NCBI RefSeq assembly: GCF_017255185.1
Contig: NZ_JAFKCZ010000017.1
Location: 39,737-103,736 of the forward strand
DNA: 64,000 bases
Direction: 5' to 3'
From: Parahaliea mediterranea
GTDB taxonomy: Bacteria; Pseudomonadota; Gammaproteobacteria; Pseudomonadales; Halieaceae
Of the stretch, positions 1 to 11,800 are shown one piece after another (position 1 is the stretch's first letter; each line of letters starts with the position of its first letter). The notes under the pieces are model-generated. The model saw only the letters and a program-made list of their open reading frames with translations, was not told the origin of the DNA and searched no databases. The translations under genes were made by a program, and so were the position numbers.

Positions 1-672
1 AACACCGAGGTGCGGGTGCACTGTGCCGGCCGCACCGATACCGGCGTTCACGGTTTCGCCCAGGTGGTGCACTTCGACCCCCCGGTTGCCCGCAGCCCCA
101 AGGCCTGGGTGCTTGGCACCAACGCCAATTTGCCCCATGACGTGAGGGTGCACTGGGCGCAGGCGGTGCCGGAGGATTTTCACGCGCGTTTCAGCGCGCT
201 CGCCCGACGCTACCGATACATCATCGCCAATACCCCGGTGCGGCCGGCCCATCTCGCGGGGCAGGTGACCTGGCAGCGCCGGCCCCTGGACGCCGACCTG
301 ATGCATCGCGAGGCGCAGTGCCTGCTGGGCGAGCGGGATTTCAGCGCCTTTCGCGCGGCGGCCTGCCAGTCCACCAGCCCCAACCGCAACGTGCACGCCA
401 TCACCGTGACCCGGCGGGGTTCGCTGGTGGTGATCGATATCCGCGCCAACGCCTTCCTGCACCACATGGTGCGCAACATCGCCGGCAGCCTGATGGCGGT
501 CGGCAGCGGGCGGCAGTCCGCCGGCTGGTTGGCGGCGCTGCTGGCCGGGCGCGATCGCACCCTGGCCGCCGATACCGCGCCGCCCGACGGCCTGTACCTG
601 GTGGACGTGAGCTATCCGCGGCGTTTCGAGTTGCCGGAAACGCCCGCGGGACCGCTGTTGCTCGAGGGCTGA
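1..672 (+). CDS. truA: tRNA pseudouridine synthase A, 5'-truncated by window edge
   Basis: TruA converts uridines 38-40 of the tRNA anticodon arm to pseudouridine in the cytoplasm. The reading frame is open from base 1, so the true start lies outside the window. The catalytic-Asp motif GRTDTGVHG is visible about ten residues in, followed by QVVHFD, and the later core elements RRYRY and [11 protein letters not shown] are present. About 223 codons remain, so roughly the first 40-50 residues are missing compared with the usual ~265. It lies upstream of trpF, as in many pseudomonads. The identification is firm. Confidence 0.95.
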   Translation, partial: NTEVRVHCAGRTDTGVHGFAQVVHFDPPVARSPKAWVLGTNANLPHDVRVHWAQAVPEDFHARFSALARRYRYIIANTPVRPAHLAGQVTWQRRPLDADLMHREAQCLLGERDFSAFRAAACQSTSPNRNVHAITVTRRGSLVVIDIRANAFLHHMVRNIAGSLMAVGSGRQSAGWLAALLAGRDRTLAADTAPPDGLYLVDVSYPRRFELPETPAGPLLLEG

Positions 673-687
673 GGCAGGGGCCGGGTA

Positions 688-717
688 AAGACACCGGCGG
701 CCTCACTCTGCTATGAT
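688..717 (+). promoter_or_regulatory. Candidate sigma-70 promoter for trpF operon
   Basis: A TATGAT -10 box at 712-717 follows an AAGACA -35-like box at 688-693 with an 18-base spacer (4/6 and 5/6 matches by eye). The ATG at 713 lies inside this -10 box, which argues against trpF starting there. Confidence 0.5.
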
Positions 718-760
718 GCGGGGCTTTTTCGAGGTACCGCGCCGAGGCGCCCAACCGTTC

Positions 761-1405
761 GTGTTGCACACCCGTATCAAAATCTGCGGCATTACCCGGC
801 CCGAGGACGCGGTGCACGCCGCCGCCCGCGGCGCCGACGCCCTGGGGCTGGTTTTTTATGCCAGGAGCCCCCGCGCCGTTAGCCTGGAACAGGCGGCGGA
901 GATCGCCGCCAGCGTACCGCCCCTGGTACAGCTCGTGGCCCTGTTCGTGGACGAGACGCCGGAGCAGGTGGCGCGCACGTTGGCGCGGGTGCCGGTGCAT
1001 ACGCTGCAGTTTCACGGCGACGAGAGCGCGGCCTATTGCGAGCAGTTTTCCCGCCCCTATCTCAAGGCGGTACGGGTGCGCGAGGGCATGGACCTGGCGG
1101 CGGCCTGCGCTCCCTACACCAGCGCCGCCGGCATCCTGCTGGACAGCTGGCAGGCGGGCGTGCCCGGCGGCACCGGCCGGGTGTTCGACTGGCGGCAGGT
1201 GGGCGGCGGGTTTAACAGGCCGCTTGTACTGGCCGGCGGTCTCAATGCCGGCAACGTGGGGGAGGGCATGGCCCTGCTGCGTCCCGCGGCGGTCGATGTC
1301 AGCGGCGGGGTGGAGAGTGAACCCGGGCGCAAGGACCCGGGCGAAGTCGCCCGGTTTATCGCGGCGGTGCGCGCCGCGGACGAACAGCTAGGTAGTGAGA
1401 TATGA
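761..1405 (+). CDS. trpF: Phosphoribosylanthranilate isomerase
   Basis: TrpF isomerises N-(5'-phosphoribosyl)anthranilate to CdRP, the third step of tryptophan synthesis. It is a monofunctional TIM barrel of 214 residues if started at GTG 761. The KICGIT motif carrying the catalytic Cys is residues ~6-11, followed by [22 protein letters not shown], and the phosphate-binding [11 protein letters not shown] and DVSGGVE. An in-frame ATG at 713 would add 16 non-conserved residues and sits within the likely -10 box, so the GTG is preferred. The stop overlaps the trpB start (ATGA), so the two are translationally coupled. Confidence 0.93.
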   Translation: MLHTRIKICGITRPEDAVHAAARGADALGLVFYARSPRAVSLEQAAEIAASVPPLVQLVALFVDETPEQVARTLARVPVHTLQFHGDESAAYCEQFSRPYLKAVRVREGMDLAAACAPYTSAAGILLDSWQAGVPGGTGRVFDWRQVGGGFNRPLVLAGGLNAGNVGEGMALLRPAAVDVSGGVESEPGRKDPGEVARFIAAVRAADEQLGSEI

Positions 1406-2613
1406 CGAGCGAAATTGACTTTGGTACGGTACCGGATGCCGAGGGCCGATTCGGCGCCTACGGCGGCAAATTTGTCGCCGAGACCCTGATGTCCGCCCTG
1501 GCGGAGCTGGAGAGCCTGTATCGCAAGCTGTCGGCGGATCCGGCTTTTCAGCGCGAGCTGGACGAGGATCTGCGGCACTACGTGGGCCGGCCCTCGCCGC
1601 TGTACGAGGCCCGGCGCTGGTCCGACGAAATTGGCGGCGCGCGCATCCACTTGAAGCGCGAGGACCTCAACCACACCGGCGCCCACAAGGTGAACAACAC
1701 CATCGGCCAGGCCCTGCTGGCCAAGCACATGGGCAAGACCCGGGTGATCGCCGAGACCGGCGCCGGCCAGCACGGCGTGGCCACCGCCACCATCGCCGCG
1801 CGCCTGGGCCTGGAGTGCCATGTGTTCATGGGCGAGGAGGACGTGCGCCGGCAGGCCCTGAACGTCTACCGCATGAAACTGCTGGGCGCCGAGGTCATTC
1901 CGGTCACCTCCGGGTCGAAGACCCTGAAGGATGCGATGAACGAGGCCATGCGCGACTGGGTAACCCACGTCGACGATACTTTTTACATCATCGGCACCGT
2001 GGCGGGTCCGCACCCCTACCCGGAGCTGGTGCGTGATTTCCAGTGTGTGATCGGCCGCGAGGCCCGCGAACAATGCCTGGCGCAAATCGGTTGCCTGCCC
2101 GACGCGCTGGTGGCCTGTGTCGGCGGCGGCTCCAATGCCATAGGCCTGTTCCATCCCTTCCTCAAGGACGAAGGCGTGGCCATGTACGGGGTGGAGGCCG
2201 GCGGTCGCGGTGTCGACACACACGAGCACGCGGCGCCGCTTACCGCCGGCAGTCCCGGGGTGTTGCACGGCAACCGCACCTACCTGATGCAGGACGACAA
2301 CGGCCAGATCATGCACACCCACTCCATATCCGCCGGCCTCGATTATCCCGGCGTGGGGCCGGAGCACGCCTGGCTCAAGGATATCGGCCGGGTGAACTAC
2401 GTGGTGGCCACCGACGACGAGGCACTGGCGGCCTTCCACACGCTGACCCGGGTCGAGGGCATCATGCCCGCCCTGGAGAGCAGCCACGCCCTGGCCTACG
2501 CGGCGAAGCTCGCCGCCGGCATGCGCCCCGACCAGCACATCGTGGTCAATCTGTCGGGCCGTGGTGACAAGGATATTCATACCGTCGCCGAAATCGACGG
2601 CATTCAGTTTTAG
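1402..2613 (+). CDS. trpB: Tryptophan synthase beta subunit
   Basis: TrpB is the PLP enzyme that condenses indole with L-serine, working as an alpha2-beta2 complex with TrpA. It has 403 residues, typical of the family. Visible hallmarks are [13 protein letters not shown] at the N-terminus, the PLP lysine context [11 protein letters not shown] (Lys within HK), [12 protein letters not shown], the glycine-rich phosphate loop [10 protein letters not shown], and the C-terminal LSGRGDKD. It overlaps trpF by 4 bases and is followed 10 bases later by trpA. Confidence 0.97.
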   Translation: MTSEIDFGTVPDAEGRFGAYGGKFVAETLMSALAELESLYRKLSADPAFQRELDEDLRHYVGRPSPLYEARRWSDEIGGARIHLKREDLNHTGAHKVNNTIGQALLAKHMGKTRVIAETGAGQHGVATATIAARLGLECHVFMGEEDVRRQALNVYRMKLLGAEVIPVTSGSKTLKDAMNEAMRDWVTHVDDTFYIIGTVAGPHPYPELVRDFQCVIGREAREQCLAQIGCLPDALVACVGGGSNAIGLFHPFLKDEGVAMYGVEAGGRGVDTHEHAAPLTAGSPGVLHGNRTYLMQDDNGQIMHTHSISAGLDYPGVGPEHAWLKDIGRVNYVVATDDEALAAFHTLTRVEGIMPALESSHALAYAAKLAAGMRPDQHIVVNLSGRGDKDIHTVAEIDGIQF

Positions 2614-2623
2614 GGGGAGTGCG

Positions 2624-3445
2624 GTGAGCCGTATAGCGGAACGTTTTCAACAACTGGCCGGGCAGGGGCGCAAGGCACTGGTGCCCTACATGGTGGCCGG
2701 GGATCCCTCGCTGGAGCTGACGGTGCCGTTGATGCACGCGCTGGTCGACGCCGGCGCCGATATCCTAGAGCTCGGGGTGCCGTTCTCCGACCCCATGTCC
2801 GAGGGCCCCACCATCCAGCTGGCGCACGAGCGCGCGCTGGCCAACGGCGCCCGGCTGCGGGACGCGCTGGACATGGTGCGTGAGTTTCGCCAGCGCGACG
2901 CCGATACCCCGGTGCTGCTGATGGGCTACGCCAACCCGGTGGAGCGCATGGGCTACGCCGCGTTTGCCGACGCCGCCAGCGCCGCCGGTGTCGACGCCCT
3001 GCTGACCGTGGATATTCCCCCCGAGGAAGTGGCGCAGGTCAATGCCGAGCTACGCCGGGTGGGCATGGACAACATTTTCCTCATCGCGCCAACCACGCCC
3101 GACGAGCGCATGGCATTGATCGCCTCCCAGGCCAGCGGTTTTATTTACTACGTGGCGGTGAAGGGGGTGACCGGTGCCGGCAACCTCGATACCGCCGACG
3201 TGGCGGACCACCTGGCCCGCATTCGCGAGCACACCGGGTTGCCCCTGGCGGTGGGTTTCGGCATCAAGGACGCGGCCTCGGCCGCCGCTATCGCCACTGT
3301 CGCCGACGGCGTGGTGGTGGGCAGTGCCCTGGTGCAGCGTGTCGCCGACGCGGCCGCGGAGGGCGCCGACAACAGCGGCCTGCTCGCCCGCGCGGGTGAA
3401 CTGGTGGCGGAAATCCGCCGGGGAATCGACGCAACGCCTTCCTAG
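2624..3445 (+). CDS. trpA: Tryptophan synthase alpha subunit
   Basis: TrpA cleaves indole-3-glycerol phosphate to indole and glyceraldehyde-3-phosphate and channels the indole to TrpB. GTG 2624 gives 273 residues and begins VSRIAERF, as the family does. It is preceded by an AGGGGGAG ribosome site just after the trpB stop. An upstream in-frame ATG at 2561 would overlap trpB by 50 bases and adds a non-conserved tail. The catalytic region [10 protein letters not shown], the second acidic residue in [10 protein letters not shown], and the phosphate loop VGFGIKDA are present. Confidence 0.96.
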   Translation: MSRIAERFQQLAGQGRKALVPYMVAGDPSLELTVPLMHALVDAGADILELGVPFSDPMSEGPTIQLAHERALANGARLRDALDMVREFRQRDADTPVLLMGYANPVERMGYAAFADAASAAGVDALLTVDIPPEEVAQVNAELRRVGMDNIFLIAPTTPDERMALIASQASGFIYYVAVKGVTGAGNLDTADVADHLARIREHTGLPLAVGFGIKDAASAAAIATVADGVVVGSALVQRVADAAAEGADNSGLLARAGELVAEIRRGIDATPS

Positions 3446-3468
3446 GTGCCGTCGCCGACGTTTATAAT
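3439..3468 (+). promoter_or_regulatory. Candidate promoter for accD-folC operon
   Basis: A perfect TATAAT -10 box lies at 3463-3468, with a weak TTCCTA -35 at 3439-3444 (18-base spacer), in the 47-base gap between trpA and accD. It would give a leader of roughly 18 bases, with a GCGGGAGA ribosome site before the accD ATG. Confidence 0.55.
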
Positions 3469-3492
3469 GCCCGCAACGAAGCGGGAGATACC

Positions 3493-4452
3493 ATGAGCTG
3501 GATTGACAAGATTCTACCTTCCGGGGTGCGCAAGCCGGACGGCGAGCGCCGTTCCAACGTGCCCGAGGGTCTGTGGAAAAAATGCGTCAAGTGCGACGCG
3601 GTTCTCTATCGCCCCGATCTGGAGCGCAACGACGACGTCTGCCCCAAGTGCGATCACCATATGCGCATTGGCGCCCGCCGGCGGCTGGACATTTTCCTCG
3701 ACCCCGAGGGGCGGGAGGAAATCTTCGCTGATATCGAGCCGGTGGACCGCCTCAAGTTCAAGGACAAGCGACGCTACCGCGACCGCCTGTCCGCGGCGCA
3801 GAAAGCCACCGGCGAGAAAGACGCCCTGGTCGCCATGCGCGGCACCCTGCAGGACATGCCGGTTATCGCCCTGGCCTTCGAGTTTGCCTTCCACGGCGGC
3901 TCCATGGGCTATGTGGTGGGTGAGAAGTTCACCCGCGCGGCGCAACGGGCGCTGGAGGAGGGCATCCCGCTGGTGTGCTTTTCCGCCTCGGGCGGCGCGC
4001 GCATGCAGGAGGCCCTGATCTCGCTGATGCAGATGGCCAAGACCTCGGCGGTTATCGAGCGCATGAAGCAGGCGGGCGTGCCCTATATCTCGGTGATGAC
4101 GGACCCCATCTACGGTGGCGTTTCCGCCTCCCTGGCCCTGCTTGGCGACGTCAACGTCGCCGAGCCGGACGCCCGCGCCGGCTTTGCCGGGCCCAATATC
4201 ATCGAGCAGACCATTCGCCAGAAGCTGCCCAAGGGCTTCCAGCGCAGCGAGTTCCTGCTCGAACATGGCGCCATCGATATGATCGTTCACCGCAACGACA
4301 TGCGCGACACCATCGGCCGCCTGCTGGCCAAGTTCACCGCGCACCCCGCTGTCGGGGAAGTGGTCGAGGAGGTGATCGAGGAGGAGGAAAGCGAGGTCGT
4401 CGACCCGAGCACCCAAGATACCGAGGCGGAGCCCTTATCGGGCGATGAGTGA
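3493..4452 (+). CDS. accD: Acetyl-CoA carboxylase carboxyltransferase subunit beta
   Basis: AccD with AccA forms the carboxyltransferase that moves carboxybiotin CO2 to acetyl-CoA, the committed step of fatty-acid synthesis. It has 319 residues. The N-terminal four-Cys zinc ribbon is visible as CVKC (~33-36) and CPKC (~52-55). The crotonase-like core follows, with [12 protein letters not shown] and YGGVSASLA. The C-terminus carries a very acidic tail with runs of Glu from ~residue 295, beyond the conserved core. folC starts 8 bases before its stop. Confidence 0.97.
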   Translation: MSWIDKILPSGVRKPDGERRSNVPEGLWKKCVKCDAVLYRPDLERNDDVCPKCDHHMRIGARRRLDIFLDPEGREEIFADIEPVDRLKFKDKRRYRDRLSAAQKATGEKDALVAMRGTLQDMPVIALAFEFAFHGGSMGYVVGEKFTRAAQRALEEGIPLVCFSASGGARMQEALISLMQMAKTSAVIERMKQAGVPYISVMTDPIYGGVSASLALLGDVNVAEPDARAGFAGPNIIEQTIRQKLPKGFQRSEFLLEHGAIDMIVHRNDMRDTIGRLLAKFTAHPAVGEVVEEVIEEEESEVVDPSTQDTEAEPLSGDE

Positions 4453-5737
4453 CACCGGCCTCGCGGCCTGGCTGCAACGCCTCGAGGCATTGCATCCCAC
4501 GGAAATCGAACTCGGGCTGACGCGGGTGCGGGCGGTCGCGCAGCGCCTGGAGCTGCTGCCGGTGGCGGTGCCGACGGTCACGATCGCCGGCACCAACGGC
4601 AAGGGCTCCACGGCCGCGGCACTGGAGGCCTTGCTGCTGGCCGCGGGGCGCCGCCCCGGCGTTTACACCTCGCCCCACCTGCTGCGTTACAACGAACGGA
4701 TTCGCGTGGCGGGGGTCGAGGCCGACGACACCGATATCGTCCGCGCCTTTGAGCAGATCGACGCCGCCCGCGGCGAGATTTCCCTGACCTATTTCGAGTT
4801 CGCGACCCTGGCGGCGCTGTGGATATTCCGCGCGCGGGGGGCGGACGTGCTGGTCCTCGAGGTGGGTCTGGGCGGGCGCCTCGACGCGGTCAATATCGTC
4901 GATGCCTCGGTGGCCGTGATCACCAGCATCGCCCTCGACCACCAGGGTTGGCTGGGGGATACGCGCGACGCCATCGCCCGGGAGAAAGCCGGCATCCTGC
5001 GCCGCGATCGCCCCGCGGTGATCGCCGAGCCCGAGCCCCCGGCGGCCCTGGGGGAGGCGGTGGCCGACAGCGGCGCCCGGGGCCTGTTCCTGGGGCGCGA
5101 TTTCCACTGTGCGGTGGACGGTGGCCACTGGCGGGCGCGGCTGCGCGCCGCCGGAAAGCGCGGCGGGGAGTTTGTCCTGCCGCCCGTGCCCGTGGGTGGC
5201 GTGGTGCCGGCCAATCTCTGCGCCGCCCTGCAGGCCCTGGTGCTGCTCGGTGAGTCGCCGGCGGAGCTGGACCTGCTGGCGGTGCTCGGCGATGTGCGGC
5301 CCCCGGGGCGGCGCCAGCGCCGCCGGGTGGCGGGCAGGGACTACCTGCTGGATGTGGCCCACAACCCGCAGTCAGTTGACATGCTGCTTGAATATTTGTC
5401 ACTAAGCCCTTGCCAGGGAAGGACTATTGCGCTGTTTTCGGCCATGGAAGACAAGGATATCCGTGCTATGATTCGCCCAGCCACCGGGGTCTTTGATGCC
5501 TGGTTCCTGGCGGACCAGCCCGACAACCCGCGCGCCGCGAAAGCGGCGGATATCGCCGCCATGCTGCGCGAGGCGGGGGAGTCGATGATCAGCGTCAGCA
5601 GGAACCCGCGCCAGGCCCTGCGCCGCGCCCAGAGCATCATGGCCGGGGAGGACCGGCTGGTGGTATTTGGCTCCTTTTTCACGGTGGCGGCGGTGTTGCC
5701 GGCTCTCGACAGGGAACTCGACAGGGGTAAGCGGTGA
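4445..5737 (+). CDS. folC: Dihydrofolate synthase / folylpolyglutamate synthase
   Basis: FolC adds glutamate to dihydropteroate and later to folates, using ATP. It is a Mur-ligase-like protein of 430 residues. The ATP loop GTNGKGS lies at ~residues 49-55, followed by [18 protein letters not shown] and the C-terminal domain with DVAHNPQS. The start overlaps accD by 8 bases and the stop overlaps the next GTG (GTGA), placing it in the accD-folC-SPOR unit common in pseudomonads. Confidence 0.95.
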   Translation: MSDTGLAAWLQRLEALHPTEIELGLTRVRAVAQRLELLPVAVPTVTIAGTNGKGSTAAALEALLLAAGRRPGVYTSPHLLRYNERIRVAGVEADDTDIVRAFEQIDAARGEISLTYFEFATLAALWIFRARGADVLVLEVGLGGRLDAVNIVDASVAVITSIALDHQGWLGDTRDAIAREKAGILRRDRPAVIAEPEPPAALGEAVADSGARGLFLGRDFHCAVDGGHWRARLRAAGKRGGEFVLPPVPVGGVVPANLCAALQALVLLGESPAELDLLAVLGDVRPPGRRQRRRVAGRDYLLDVAHNPQSVDMLLEYLSLSPCQGRTIALFSAMEDKDIRAMIRPATGVFDAWFLADQPDNPRAAKAADIAAMLREAGESMISVSRNPRQALRRAQSIMAGEDRLVVFGSFFTVAAVLPALDRELDRGKR

Positions 5738-6438
5738 ACGACGTGCTCAAGCAGCGCCTGGTCGGCGCGTTGATCCTGGTGGCGCTGGGCGTGGTGTTCT
5801 GGCCCATTATCTTTGTCGAGCCCGAAACCGGCCGCGGCGGTGTCGAGGCCCGTATCCCCCCCCGTCCCGACGTCGATACCACGCCGCTGTCGCCTCCGGA
5901 CAGGGTGGGGTTGCGCGGATCGCCGCCGCTGGAAGCGGCGCCCGACGATGGCGCCGCGCGGCAGCCTGTCGATGAGATAGCGGGCGGGGACGGGGAGCCG
6001 TCGGCCCGGGCGCCGGTGGCGGAGACCCCGGCGCAACAGCCCGATGCCGATGCAGCGGAGCCCGCGGCGGAGCCCGCCGCGCCCGTCGCGCGCCCCGAGC
6101 CCGCCGGGGCCGGCGACCCCAACGACACCGCGGCGGCGGTGGCGCGACGCACCCGCGACGAGCCCCCGGCGCAGCCGAAGCTCGACGCCCAGGGCGTGCC
6201 GGTGGCGTGGATGCTGCAGGTGATCAGCGTCAGCCGCAAGGACCGCGCCGAGCAGACCCGCGACGCGCTGGGTAAAATGGGCTACAAGGCCTATATCAAG
6301 CCCGCCCGGGTGGAGGGCAAGACCGTGTACCGGGTCTATGTGGGGCCCAAGTTTGAGCGCGCCAGGCTGGACGCGATCAAGGCCGAGGTAGACCGGGAGT
6401 TCGGCGTGAATTCCATGGTGCGGCGCTATCTGCCATGA
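5734..6438 (+). CDS. SPOR-domain cell-division-type membrane protein (DedD-like)
   Basis: The 234-residue protein has one N-terminal membrane helix (~residues 8-26, KQRLVGALILVALGVVFW). A long, low-complexity Pro/Ala/Glu linker (~30-150) would span the periplasm. A C-terminal SPOR domain (~155-234, starting MLQVISV, with YKAYIK and YRVYVGP) is of the type that binds denuded septal peptidoglycan. Architecture and position after folC match DedD of E. coli and pseudomonads. The start is GTG, overlapping the folC stop. The linker is unusually acidic and alanine-rich. Confidence 0.88.
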   Translation: MNDVLKQRLVGALILVALGVVFWPIIFVEPETGRGGVEARIPPRPDVDTTPLSPPDRVGLRGSPPLEAAPDDGAARQPVDEIAGGDGEPSARAPVAETPAQQPDADAAEPAAEPAAPVARPEPAGAGDPNDTAAAVARRTRDEPPAQPKLDAQGVPVAWMLQVISVSRKDRAEQTRDALGKMGYKAYIKPARVEGKTVYRVYVGPKFERARLDAIKAEVDREFGVNSMVRRYLP

Positions 6439-6475
6439 ATCCGGTGCGCGGGAAGTGGCTCGATCGCCGTCGCGG

Positions 6476-6504
6476 TTCAGCGTCACCGGCCGCTCTGTTA
6501 GAAT
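6476..6504 (+). promoter_or_regulatory. Weak candidate promoter for cvpA-purF
   Basis: A TAGAAT -10-like box at 6499-6504 has a poor -35 (TTCAGC, 6476-6481) at 17 bases. It lies in the 100-base gap before cvpA. I could not see a convincing PurR operator. Confidence 0.35.
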
Positions 6505-6538
6505 GCGCCCGCGCACGGCGCATGGGTAGGTTGACGAA

Positions 6539-7066
6539 TTGAATTGGACTCTCTTGACCTGGGTGGACTGGGCGATCCTCGCCGTGGTCGGCCTGTCCAC
6601 CTTGGTCAGCCTGTGGCGCGGCTTTACCCGCGAGGCGCTGTCGTTGCTCGGCTGGGTGGCCGCCTTTGTCGCCGCCAACCTGTTCGCCAGCGAGGTGGCC
6701 TCGGGGCTGGCCGGCGTCATCGGCAATATCACCGCCCGCTATATCGCGGCCTGGTTGCTGGTGTTTATCGGCGTGTTGCTGGTGGTGGGCCTGGCGGGCA
6801 TGGTGATGTCGCAGCTGGTGCGGGCCACGGGCCTGGGGCCCACCGACCGCCTGTTGGGCACGCTGTTCGGTTTCACCCGCGGCGTGGTCATCGTCATGGT
6901 GCTGGTGTTTTTGATCCGCGAGCTGTTGCCGCCGCGGGACCAGGCCTGGTTGCACCAGGCGCAGCTGATGCCCCACGTGGACGCGCTCATGGACTGGGCC
7001 CAGGGCGCGCTCGCGCGTTTCGATACCGATAGCCTGTCGGCGATGGCCCCCGGCTCGTCGGTGTAA
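6539..7066 (+). CDS. cvpA: CvpA family membrane protein
   Basis: CvpA is an inner-membrane protein named for its need in colicin V export in E. coli, and in many gammaproteobacteria it precedes purF. This 175-residue copy has four hydrophobic segments (about residues 8-25, 32-52, 62-88, 105-125) and the family motif SLWRGFTREALSLLGW near the N-terminus. The start is taken as TTG 6539, because GGGTAGG lies 8 bases upstream and no ATG is available before the conserved WVDWAI. It lies 43 bases upstream of purF. Confidence 0.9.
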   Translation: MNWTLLTWVDWAILAVVGLSTLVSLWRGFTREALSLLGWVAAFVAANLFASEVASGLAGVIGNITARYIAAWLLVFIGVLLVVGLAGMVMSQLVRATGLGPTDRLLGTLFGFTRGVVIVMVLVFLIRELLPPRDQAWLHQAQLMPHVDALMDWAQGALARFDTDSLSAMAPGSSV

Positions 7067-7109
7067 GTACAACCCCGCGATGTTTGCATCGCAGCGAGGA
7101 TATTGAATC

Positions 7110-8633
<1,524 letters not shown>

Positions 8634-8653
8634 TGCCCGGGGAGGGGACTGAG

Positions 8654-9853
8654 ATGGCGGACGATCGACAAACCGACCCGCTCGCCGGCGCCCACCTGGA
8701 TACCCTGGCGGTGCGCGCGGGCATCGCGCGCACCCACGAGGGCGAGCACGCCGAGCCGATTTTCACCACCTCCAGCTACGTGTTCGGCTCCGCCGCAGAG
8801 GCCGCCGCGCGTTTCGCCGGCGACAGCCCGGGCAACGTGTACTCGCGCTACACCAATCCCACGGTACGCGGCTTCGAGCAGCGCATCGCCGCCCTCGAGG
8901 GGGCGGAGGCCGCGGTGGGCACCGCTTCGGGCATGGCCGCCATTCTCAGCTGCGCGATGGCGCTGCTCAAGTCCGGCGACCACGTGGTCTGCTCGCGCAA
9001 TGTGTTCGGCACCACCACCAACCTGTTCGGCAAGTACTTGGCGCGCTTCGGCGTCGAGGTCACTTTCGTGCCCCTGCTGGCCGTGGACGAATGGCGCCGC
9101 GCCATCGGGCCCCGGACCGCCATGCTGTTCATGGAGACGCCGTCCAATCCGCTGTGCGAGGTGGCGGACCTGTCGACCTTCGCGCAGATGGCGCGGGACG
9201 CCGGCGCGCTGCTGGTGGTGGACAACTGCTTCTGCACGCCTGCGCTGCAACAGCCGCTGGCCCACGGCGCCGATATCGTGGTGCACTCGGCCACCAAGTA
9301 CCTGGACGGCCAGGGCCGCTGCGTCGGTGGCGCGGCGGTGGGGCGCGCGGAGCACATGGAGGAGTTGGTCACTTTCCTGCGCACCTGCGGCCCGACCATG
9401 AGCCCCTTCAACGCCTGGGTCTTCCTCAAGGGCCTGGAAACCCTGCGCCTGCGCATGGAGGCCCACAGCCGCTCGGCGCTGGAACTGGCGCGCTGGCTGC
9501 GGGAGCAGGACGCGGTGGAAAAGGTGTACTACGCGGGGCTGGAAGACCACCCCGGTCACGCCCTGGCGGCGCGCCAGCAGTCGGCCTACGGCGGGGTGCT
9601 GTCCTTCGAGGTGCGCGGTGGTCGCGAGGCCGCCTGGCGTTGCATCGACGCCACGCGGATCCTGTCGCTGACCGCCAACCTGGGCGACGCCAAGTCCACC
9701 ATCGTGCACCCCGCGACCACCACCCACGGGCGCCTGAGCGCGCCGGAGCGCGCCGAGGCGGGGATTCGCGATTCGCTGATTCGCGTGGCGGTGGGGCTGG
9801 AACACGTGGACGATATCAAGGCGGACCTGCAGCGGGGGTTCGCGCTCATATAA
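8654..9853 (+). CDS. metZ: O-succinylhomoserine sulfhydrylase
   Basis: A PLP enzyme of the Cys/Met-metabolism family that makes homocysteine directly from O-succinylhomoserine and sulfide. It has 399 residues from ATG 8654, chosen because GGAGGGG lies 6 bases upstream; the ATG at 8633 overlaps the purF stop but lacks a ribosome site. Visible are YSRYTNPT, the phosphate-binding GTASGMAAI, and the PLP lysine in VVHSATKYLDGQGR. The purF-metZ arrangement is as in Pseudomonas, which favours MetZ over MetB/MetC. Sequence alone does not fully separate the subfamilies. Confidence 0.88.
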   Translation: MADDRQTDPLAGAHLDTLAVRAGIARTHEGEHAEPIFTTSSYVFGSAAEAAARFAGDSPGNVYSRYTNPTVRGFEQRIAALEGAEAAVGTASGMAAILSCAMALLKSGDHVVCSRNVFGTTTNLFGKYLARFGVEVTFVPLLAVDEWRRAIGPRTAMLFMETPSNPLCEVADLSTFAQMARDAGALLVVDNCFCTPALQQPLAHGADIVVHSATKYLDGQGRCVGGAAVGRAEHMEELVTFLRTCGPTMSPFNAWVFLKGLETLRLRMEAHSRSALELARWLREQDAVEKVYYAGLEDHPGHALAARQQSAYGGVLSFEVRGGREAAWRCIDATRILSLTANLGDAKSTIVHPATTTHGRLSAPERAEAGIRDSLIRVAVGLEHVDDIKADLQRGFALI

Positions 9854-9900
9854 CAAGCCGGGGGCCTGGCAACAGGCAACGAAACCCGGGGGGCGAGGGG

Positions 9901-10830
9901 ATGCAGATACAGGGTTTGATCGACCGGGCGGTGTCCGAGGTGGGCAAGGTGCTGCTGGGCAAGGAGCCGCAGATACGCCTGGCGCTGTGCTGCCTGTTCG
10001 CCCGCGGCCACCTGTTGATCGAGGATTTGCCCGGGATGGGCAAGACCACCCTGTCCCACGCCCTGGCGGATGTGCTGGGCCTGTCCTATACCCGGGTGCA
10101 GTTCACCTCGGACCTGTTGCCCGCGGATATCCTCGGGGTGTCGGTGTACAACCGCAACGACGCCAGTTTCAGTTTTCACCCGGGCCCGATTTTTACCCAG
10201 CTGTTGTTGGCGGACGAGATCAACCGCGCCACGCCGCGCACCCAGAGCGCGCTGCTGGAGGCGATGGCGGAGGGGCAGGTCACCATCGAGGGCGAAACCC
10301 GCGCCCTGCCGGAACCCTTTTTCGTGATCGCCACCCAGAACCCCATCCACCAGTCCGGCACCTACCCGCTGCCCGAATCGCAACTGGACCGCTTCCTGAT
10401 GCGCCTGGAGCTGGGCTATCCGCACCCCCGGGCGGAGCGCGAGATGTTCCGCCGCAAAACCCTGCACGGCCCCGGCAACCAGCGCCTGTCGCGGTGCATC
10501 AGCGCCGATCAGCTGGCGCAGATCCGCGAGGCGGTGGCGGCGGTGCACGCCTCCGACAGCCTGCTGGACTACCTGCAGCGGCTGGTGGCCCATACCCGGG
10601 AGTCGCCGGAGTTCGAGGTCGGCCTGTCGCCGCGTGGCGCCCTGGCCCTGCTGGACTCGGCGCGTACCTGGGCGGTCATGAACAGCCGCGGCCACGTGGT
10701 GCCGGAGGACCTGCAGATGGTGTTACCCGCGGTGGTCGCGCACCGCCTGGTGCCCAGTGGCGACTATGCCGGCGACGGCATGGCGCTGGTCGCCCAGATG
10801 CAGCGCAACGTGGATGTCATCAAACCCTGA
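9901..10830 (+). CDS. MoxR family AAA+ ATPase
   Basis: MoxR ATPases act as chaperone-like partners of DUF58/VWA proteins. It has 309 residues, with a Walker A variant LPGMGKTTL (~45-53), sensor/Walker B LLADEINRA (~107-115), and the family signature EAMAEGQVTIEG and ATQNPIHQSGTYPLPESQLDRF. It is started at ATG 9901 behind GGGGGCGAGGGG. It is the first gene of a MoxR-DUF58-transglutaminase trio with overlapping ends. That trio is widespread, and in pseudomonads the third member is essential or membrane-related; the substrates here are unknown. Confidence 0.92.
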   Translation: MQIQGLIDRAVSEVGKVLLGKEPQIRLALCCLFARGHLLIEDLPGMGKTTLSHALADVLGLSYTRVQFTSDLLPADILGVSVYNRNDASFSFHPGPIFTQLLLADEINRATPRTQSALLEAMAEGQVTIEGETRALPEPFFVIATQNPIHQSGTYPLPESQLDRFLMRLELGYPHPRAEREMFRRKTLHGPGNQRLSRCISADQLAQIREAVAAVHASDSLLDYLQRLVAHTRESPEFEVGLSPRGALALLDSARTWAVMNSRGHVVPEDLQMVLPAVVAHRLVPSGDYAGDGMALVAQMQRNVDVIKP

Positions 10831-11800
10831 TTCAGTGCTGCCCGTGGCCGCCTGGCGCCGGCGCTTCGGCGAATGGCTGAACCGGCGCATTCCGGCGGCG
10901 CGCAGCGTTACCCTCGACCAGAAACGCATTTTCATCCTGCCGTCGCGGGTGGGGGTGTTTTTCCTGGTCTGCCTGCTGGTGATGCTGCTCACCGCGATCA
11001 ACTACCAGAACAACATGAGCTATGCGCTCACCTTCCTGCTGACCACGCTGTTTATCGTCGGCATCCTCCACACCTACGCCAATCTCTCGGGCCTGACCCT
11101 GCAGGCGGTGCGCGCGCGCCCGGCCTACCCGGGCCAGTTGACCGAGTTCGAGTTGCGCCTCGACCGCGGCGGCCGGCGCCCGCGCTTCGGCCTGCGCCTG
11201 GGCTGGCCCGGGGGCGACGAGCGCGTGGTGAGTCTGGTGGACAGCGACAGCGAGGAGGTGAAATTGCACTGTCCGGTGGGCGAGCGGGGCTGGTTTCACC
11301 CCGGACGCCTGCTGGTGGAATCCACCTATCCCCTGGGTTTGCTGCGCTGCTGGACCTGGGTGGACCTCGACCTGCGGGCGCTGGTTTATCCCCGGCCGCT
11401 GGCCTCGGCGGAGCTGCCCGGGAGCGCCGCCGACCAGCCGCGGGGCAGCGCGGTGCCGGTGGCCGGCATCGACGACTTCTACGGCTTTCGCAATTACCGC
11501 CAGGGTGACTCCCTGCGCCACGTGCACTGGAAGGGGCACGCCAAGGGCCAGAGCCTGCAAAGCAAGCAGTACGCGGCCTACGCCGATAGCAGCCTGTGGC
11601 TGGACTGGGCGGCCTTTCCCGGCGCCGCCAGCGAACGCCGCCTGTCGCACCTGTGCTACTGGGCGCTGGAGTTCGAGCGCCGCCACCGGGATTACGGGCT
11701 GCGCCTGCCGGGGGTAACGGTGGAGCCCGGCAGCGGCGAGCGGCACCTCGAGCGCGTGCTCACGGCGCTGGCACTGCACCCGGCGGGGCGGGTGTCGTGA
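10814..11800 (+). CDS. DUF58 domain-containing membrane protein
   Basis: A 328-residue protein with two adjacent membrane helices near the N-terminus (~45-85, separated by a short INYQNN turn) and a C-terminal DUF58 domain. The domain shows the family signature FYGFRNYRQGDSLRHVHWK (~221-239). The start is uncertain: ATG 10814 overlaps moxR by 17 bases, and GTG 10835 or 10844 are alternatives that would avoid the overlap. It probably works with the upstream MoxR ATPase. Its stop overlaps the next start (GTGA). Confidence 0.88.
   Translation: MSSNPDSVLPVAAWRRRFGEWLNRRIPAARSVTLDQKRIFILPSRVGVFFLVCLLVMLLTAINYQNNMSYALTFLLTTLFIVGILHTYANLSGLTLQAVRARPAYPGQLTEFELRLDRGGRRPRFGLRLGWPGGDERVVSLVDSDSEEVKLHCPVGERGWFHPGRLLVESTYPLGLLRCWTWVDLDLRALVYPRPLASAELPGSAADQPRGSAVPVAGIDDFYGFRNYRQGDSLRHVHWKGHAKGQSLQSKQYAAYADSSLWLDWAAFPGAASERRLSHLCYWALEFERRHRDYGLRLPGVTVEPGSGERHLERVLTALALHPAGRVS

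Noticed and set aside
713..760. ATG at 713 as the trpF start
   Set aside because: It lies inside the likely -10 box and would add 16 residues not typical of the family; GTG 761 fits better.
5341..6732. A 463-codon minus-strand frame over folC, the SPOR gene and cvpA
   Set aside because: It is antisense to three well-identified genes and has arginine/histidine-rich low-complexity translation.
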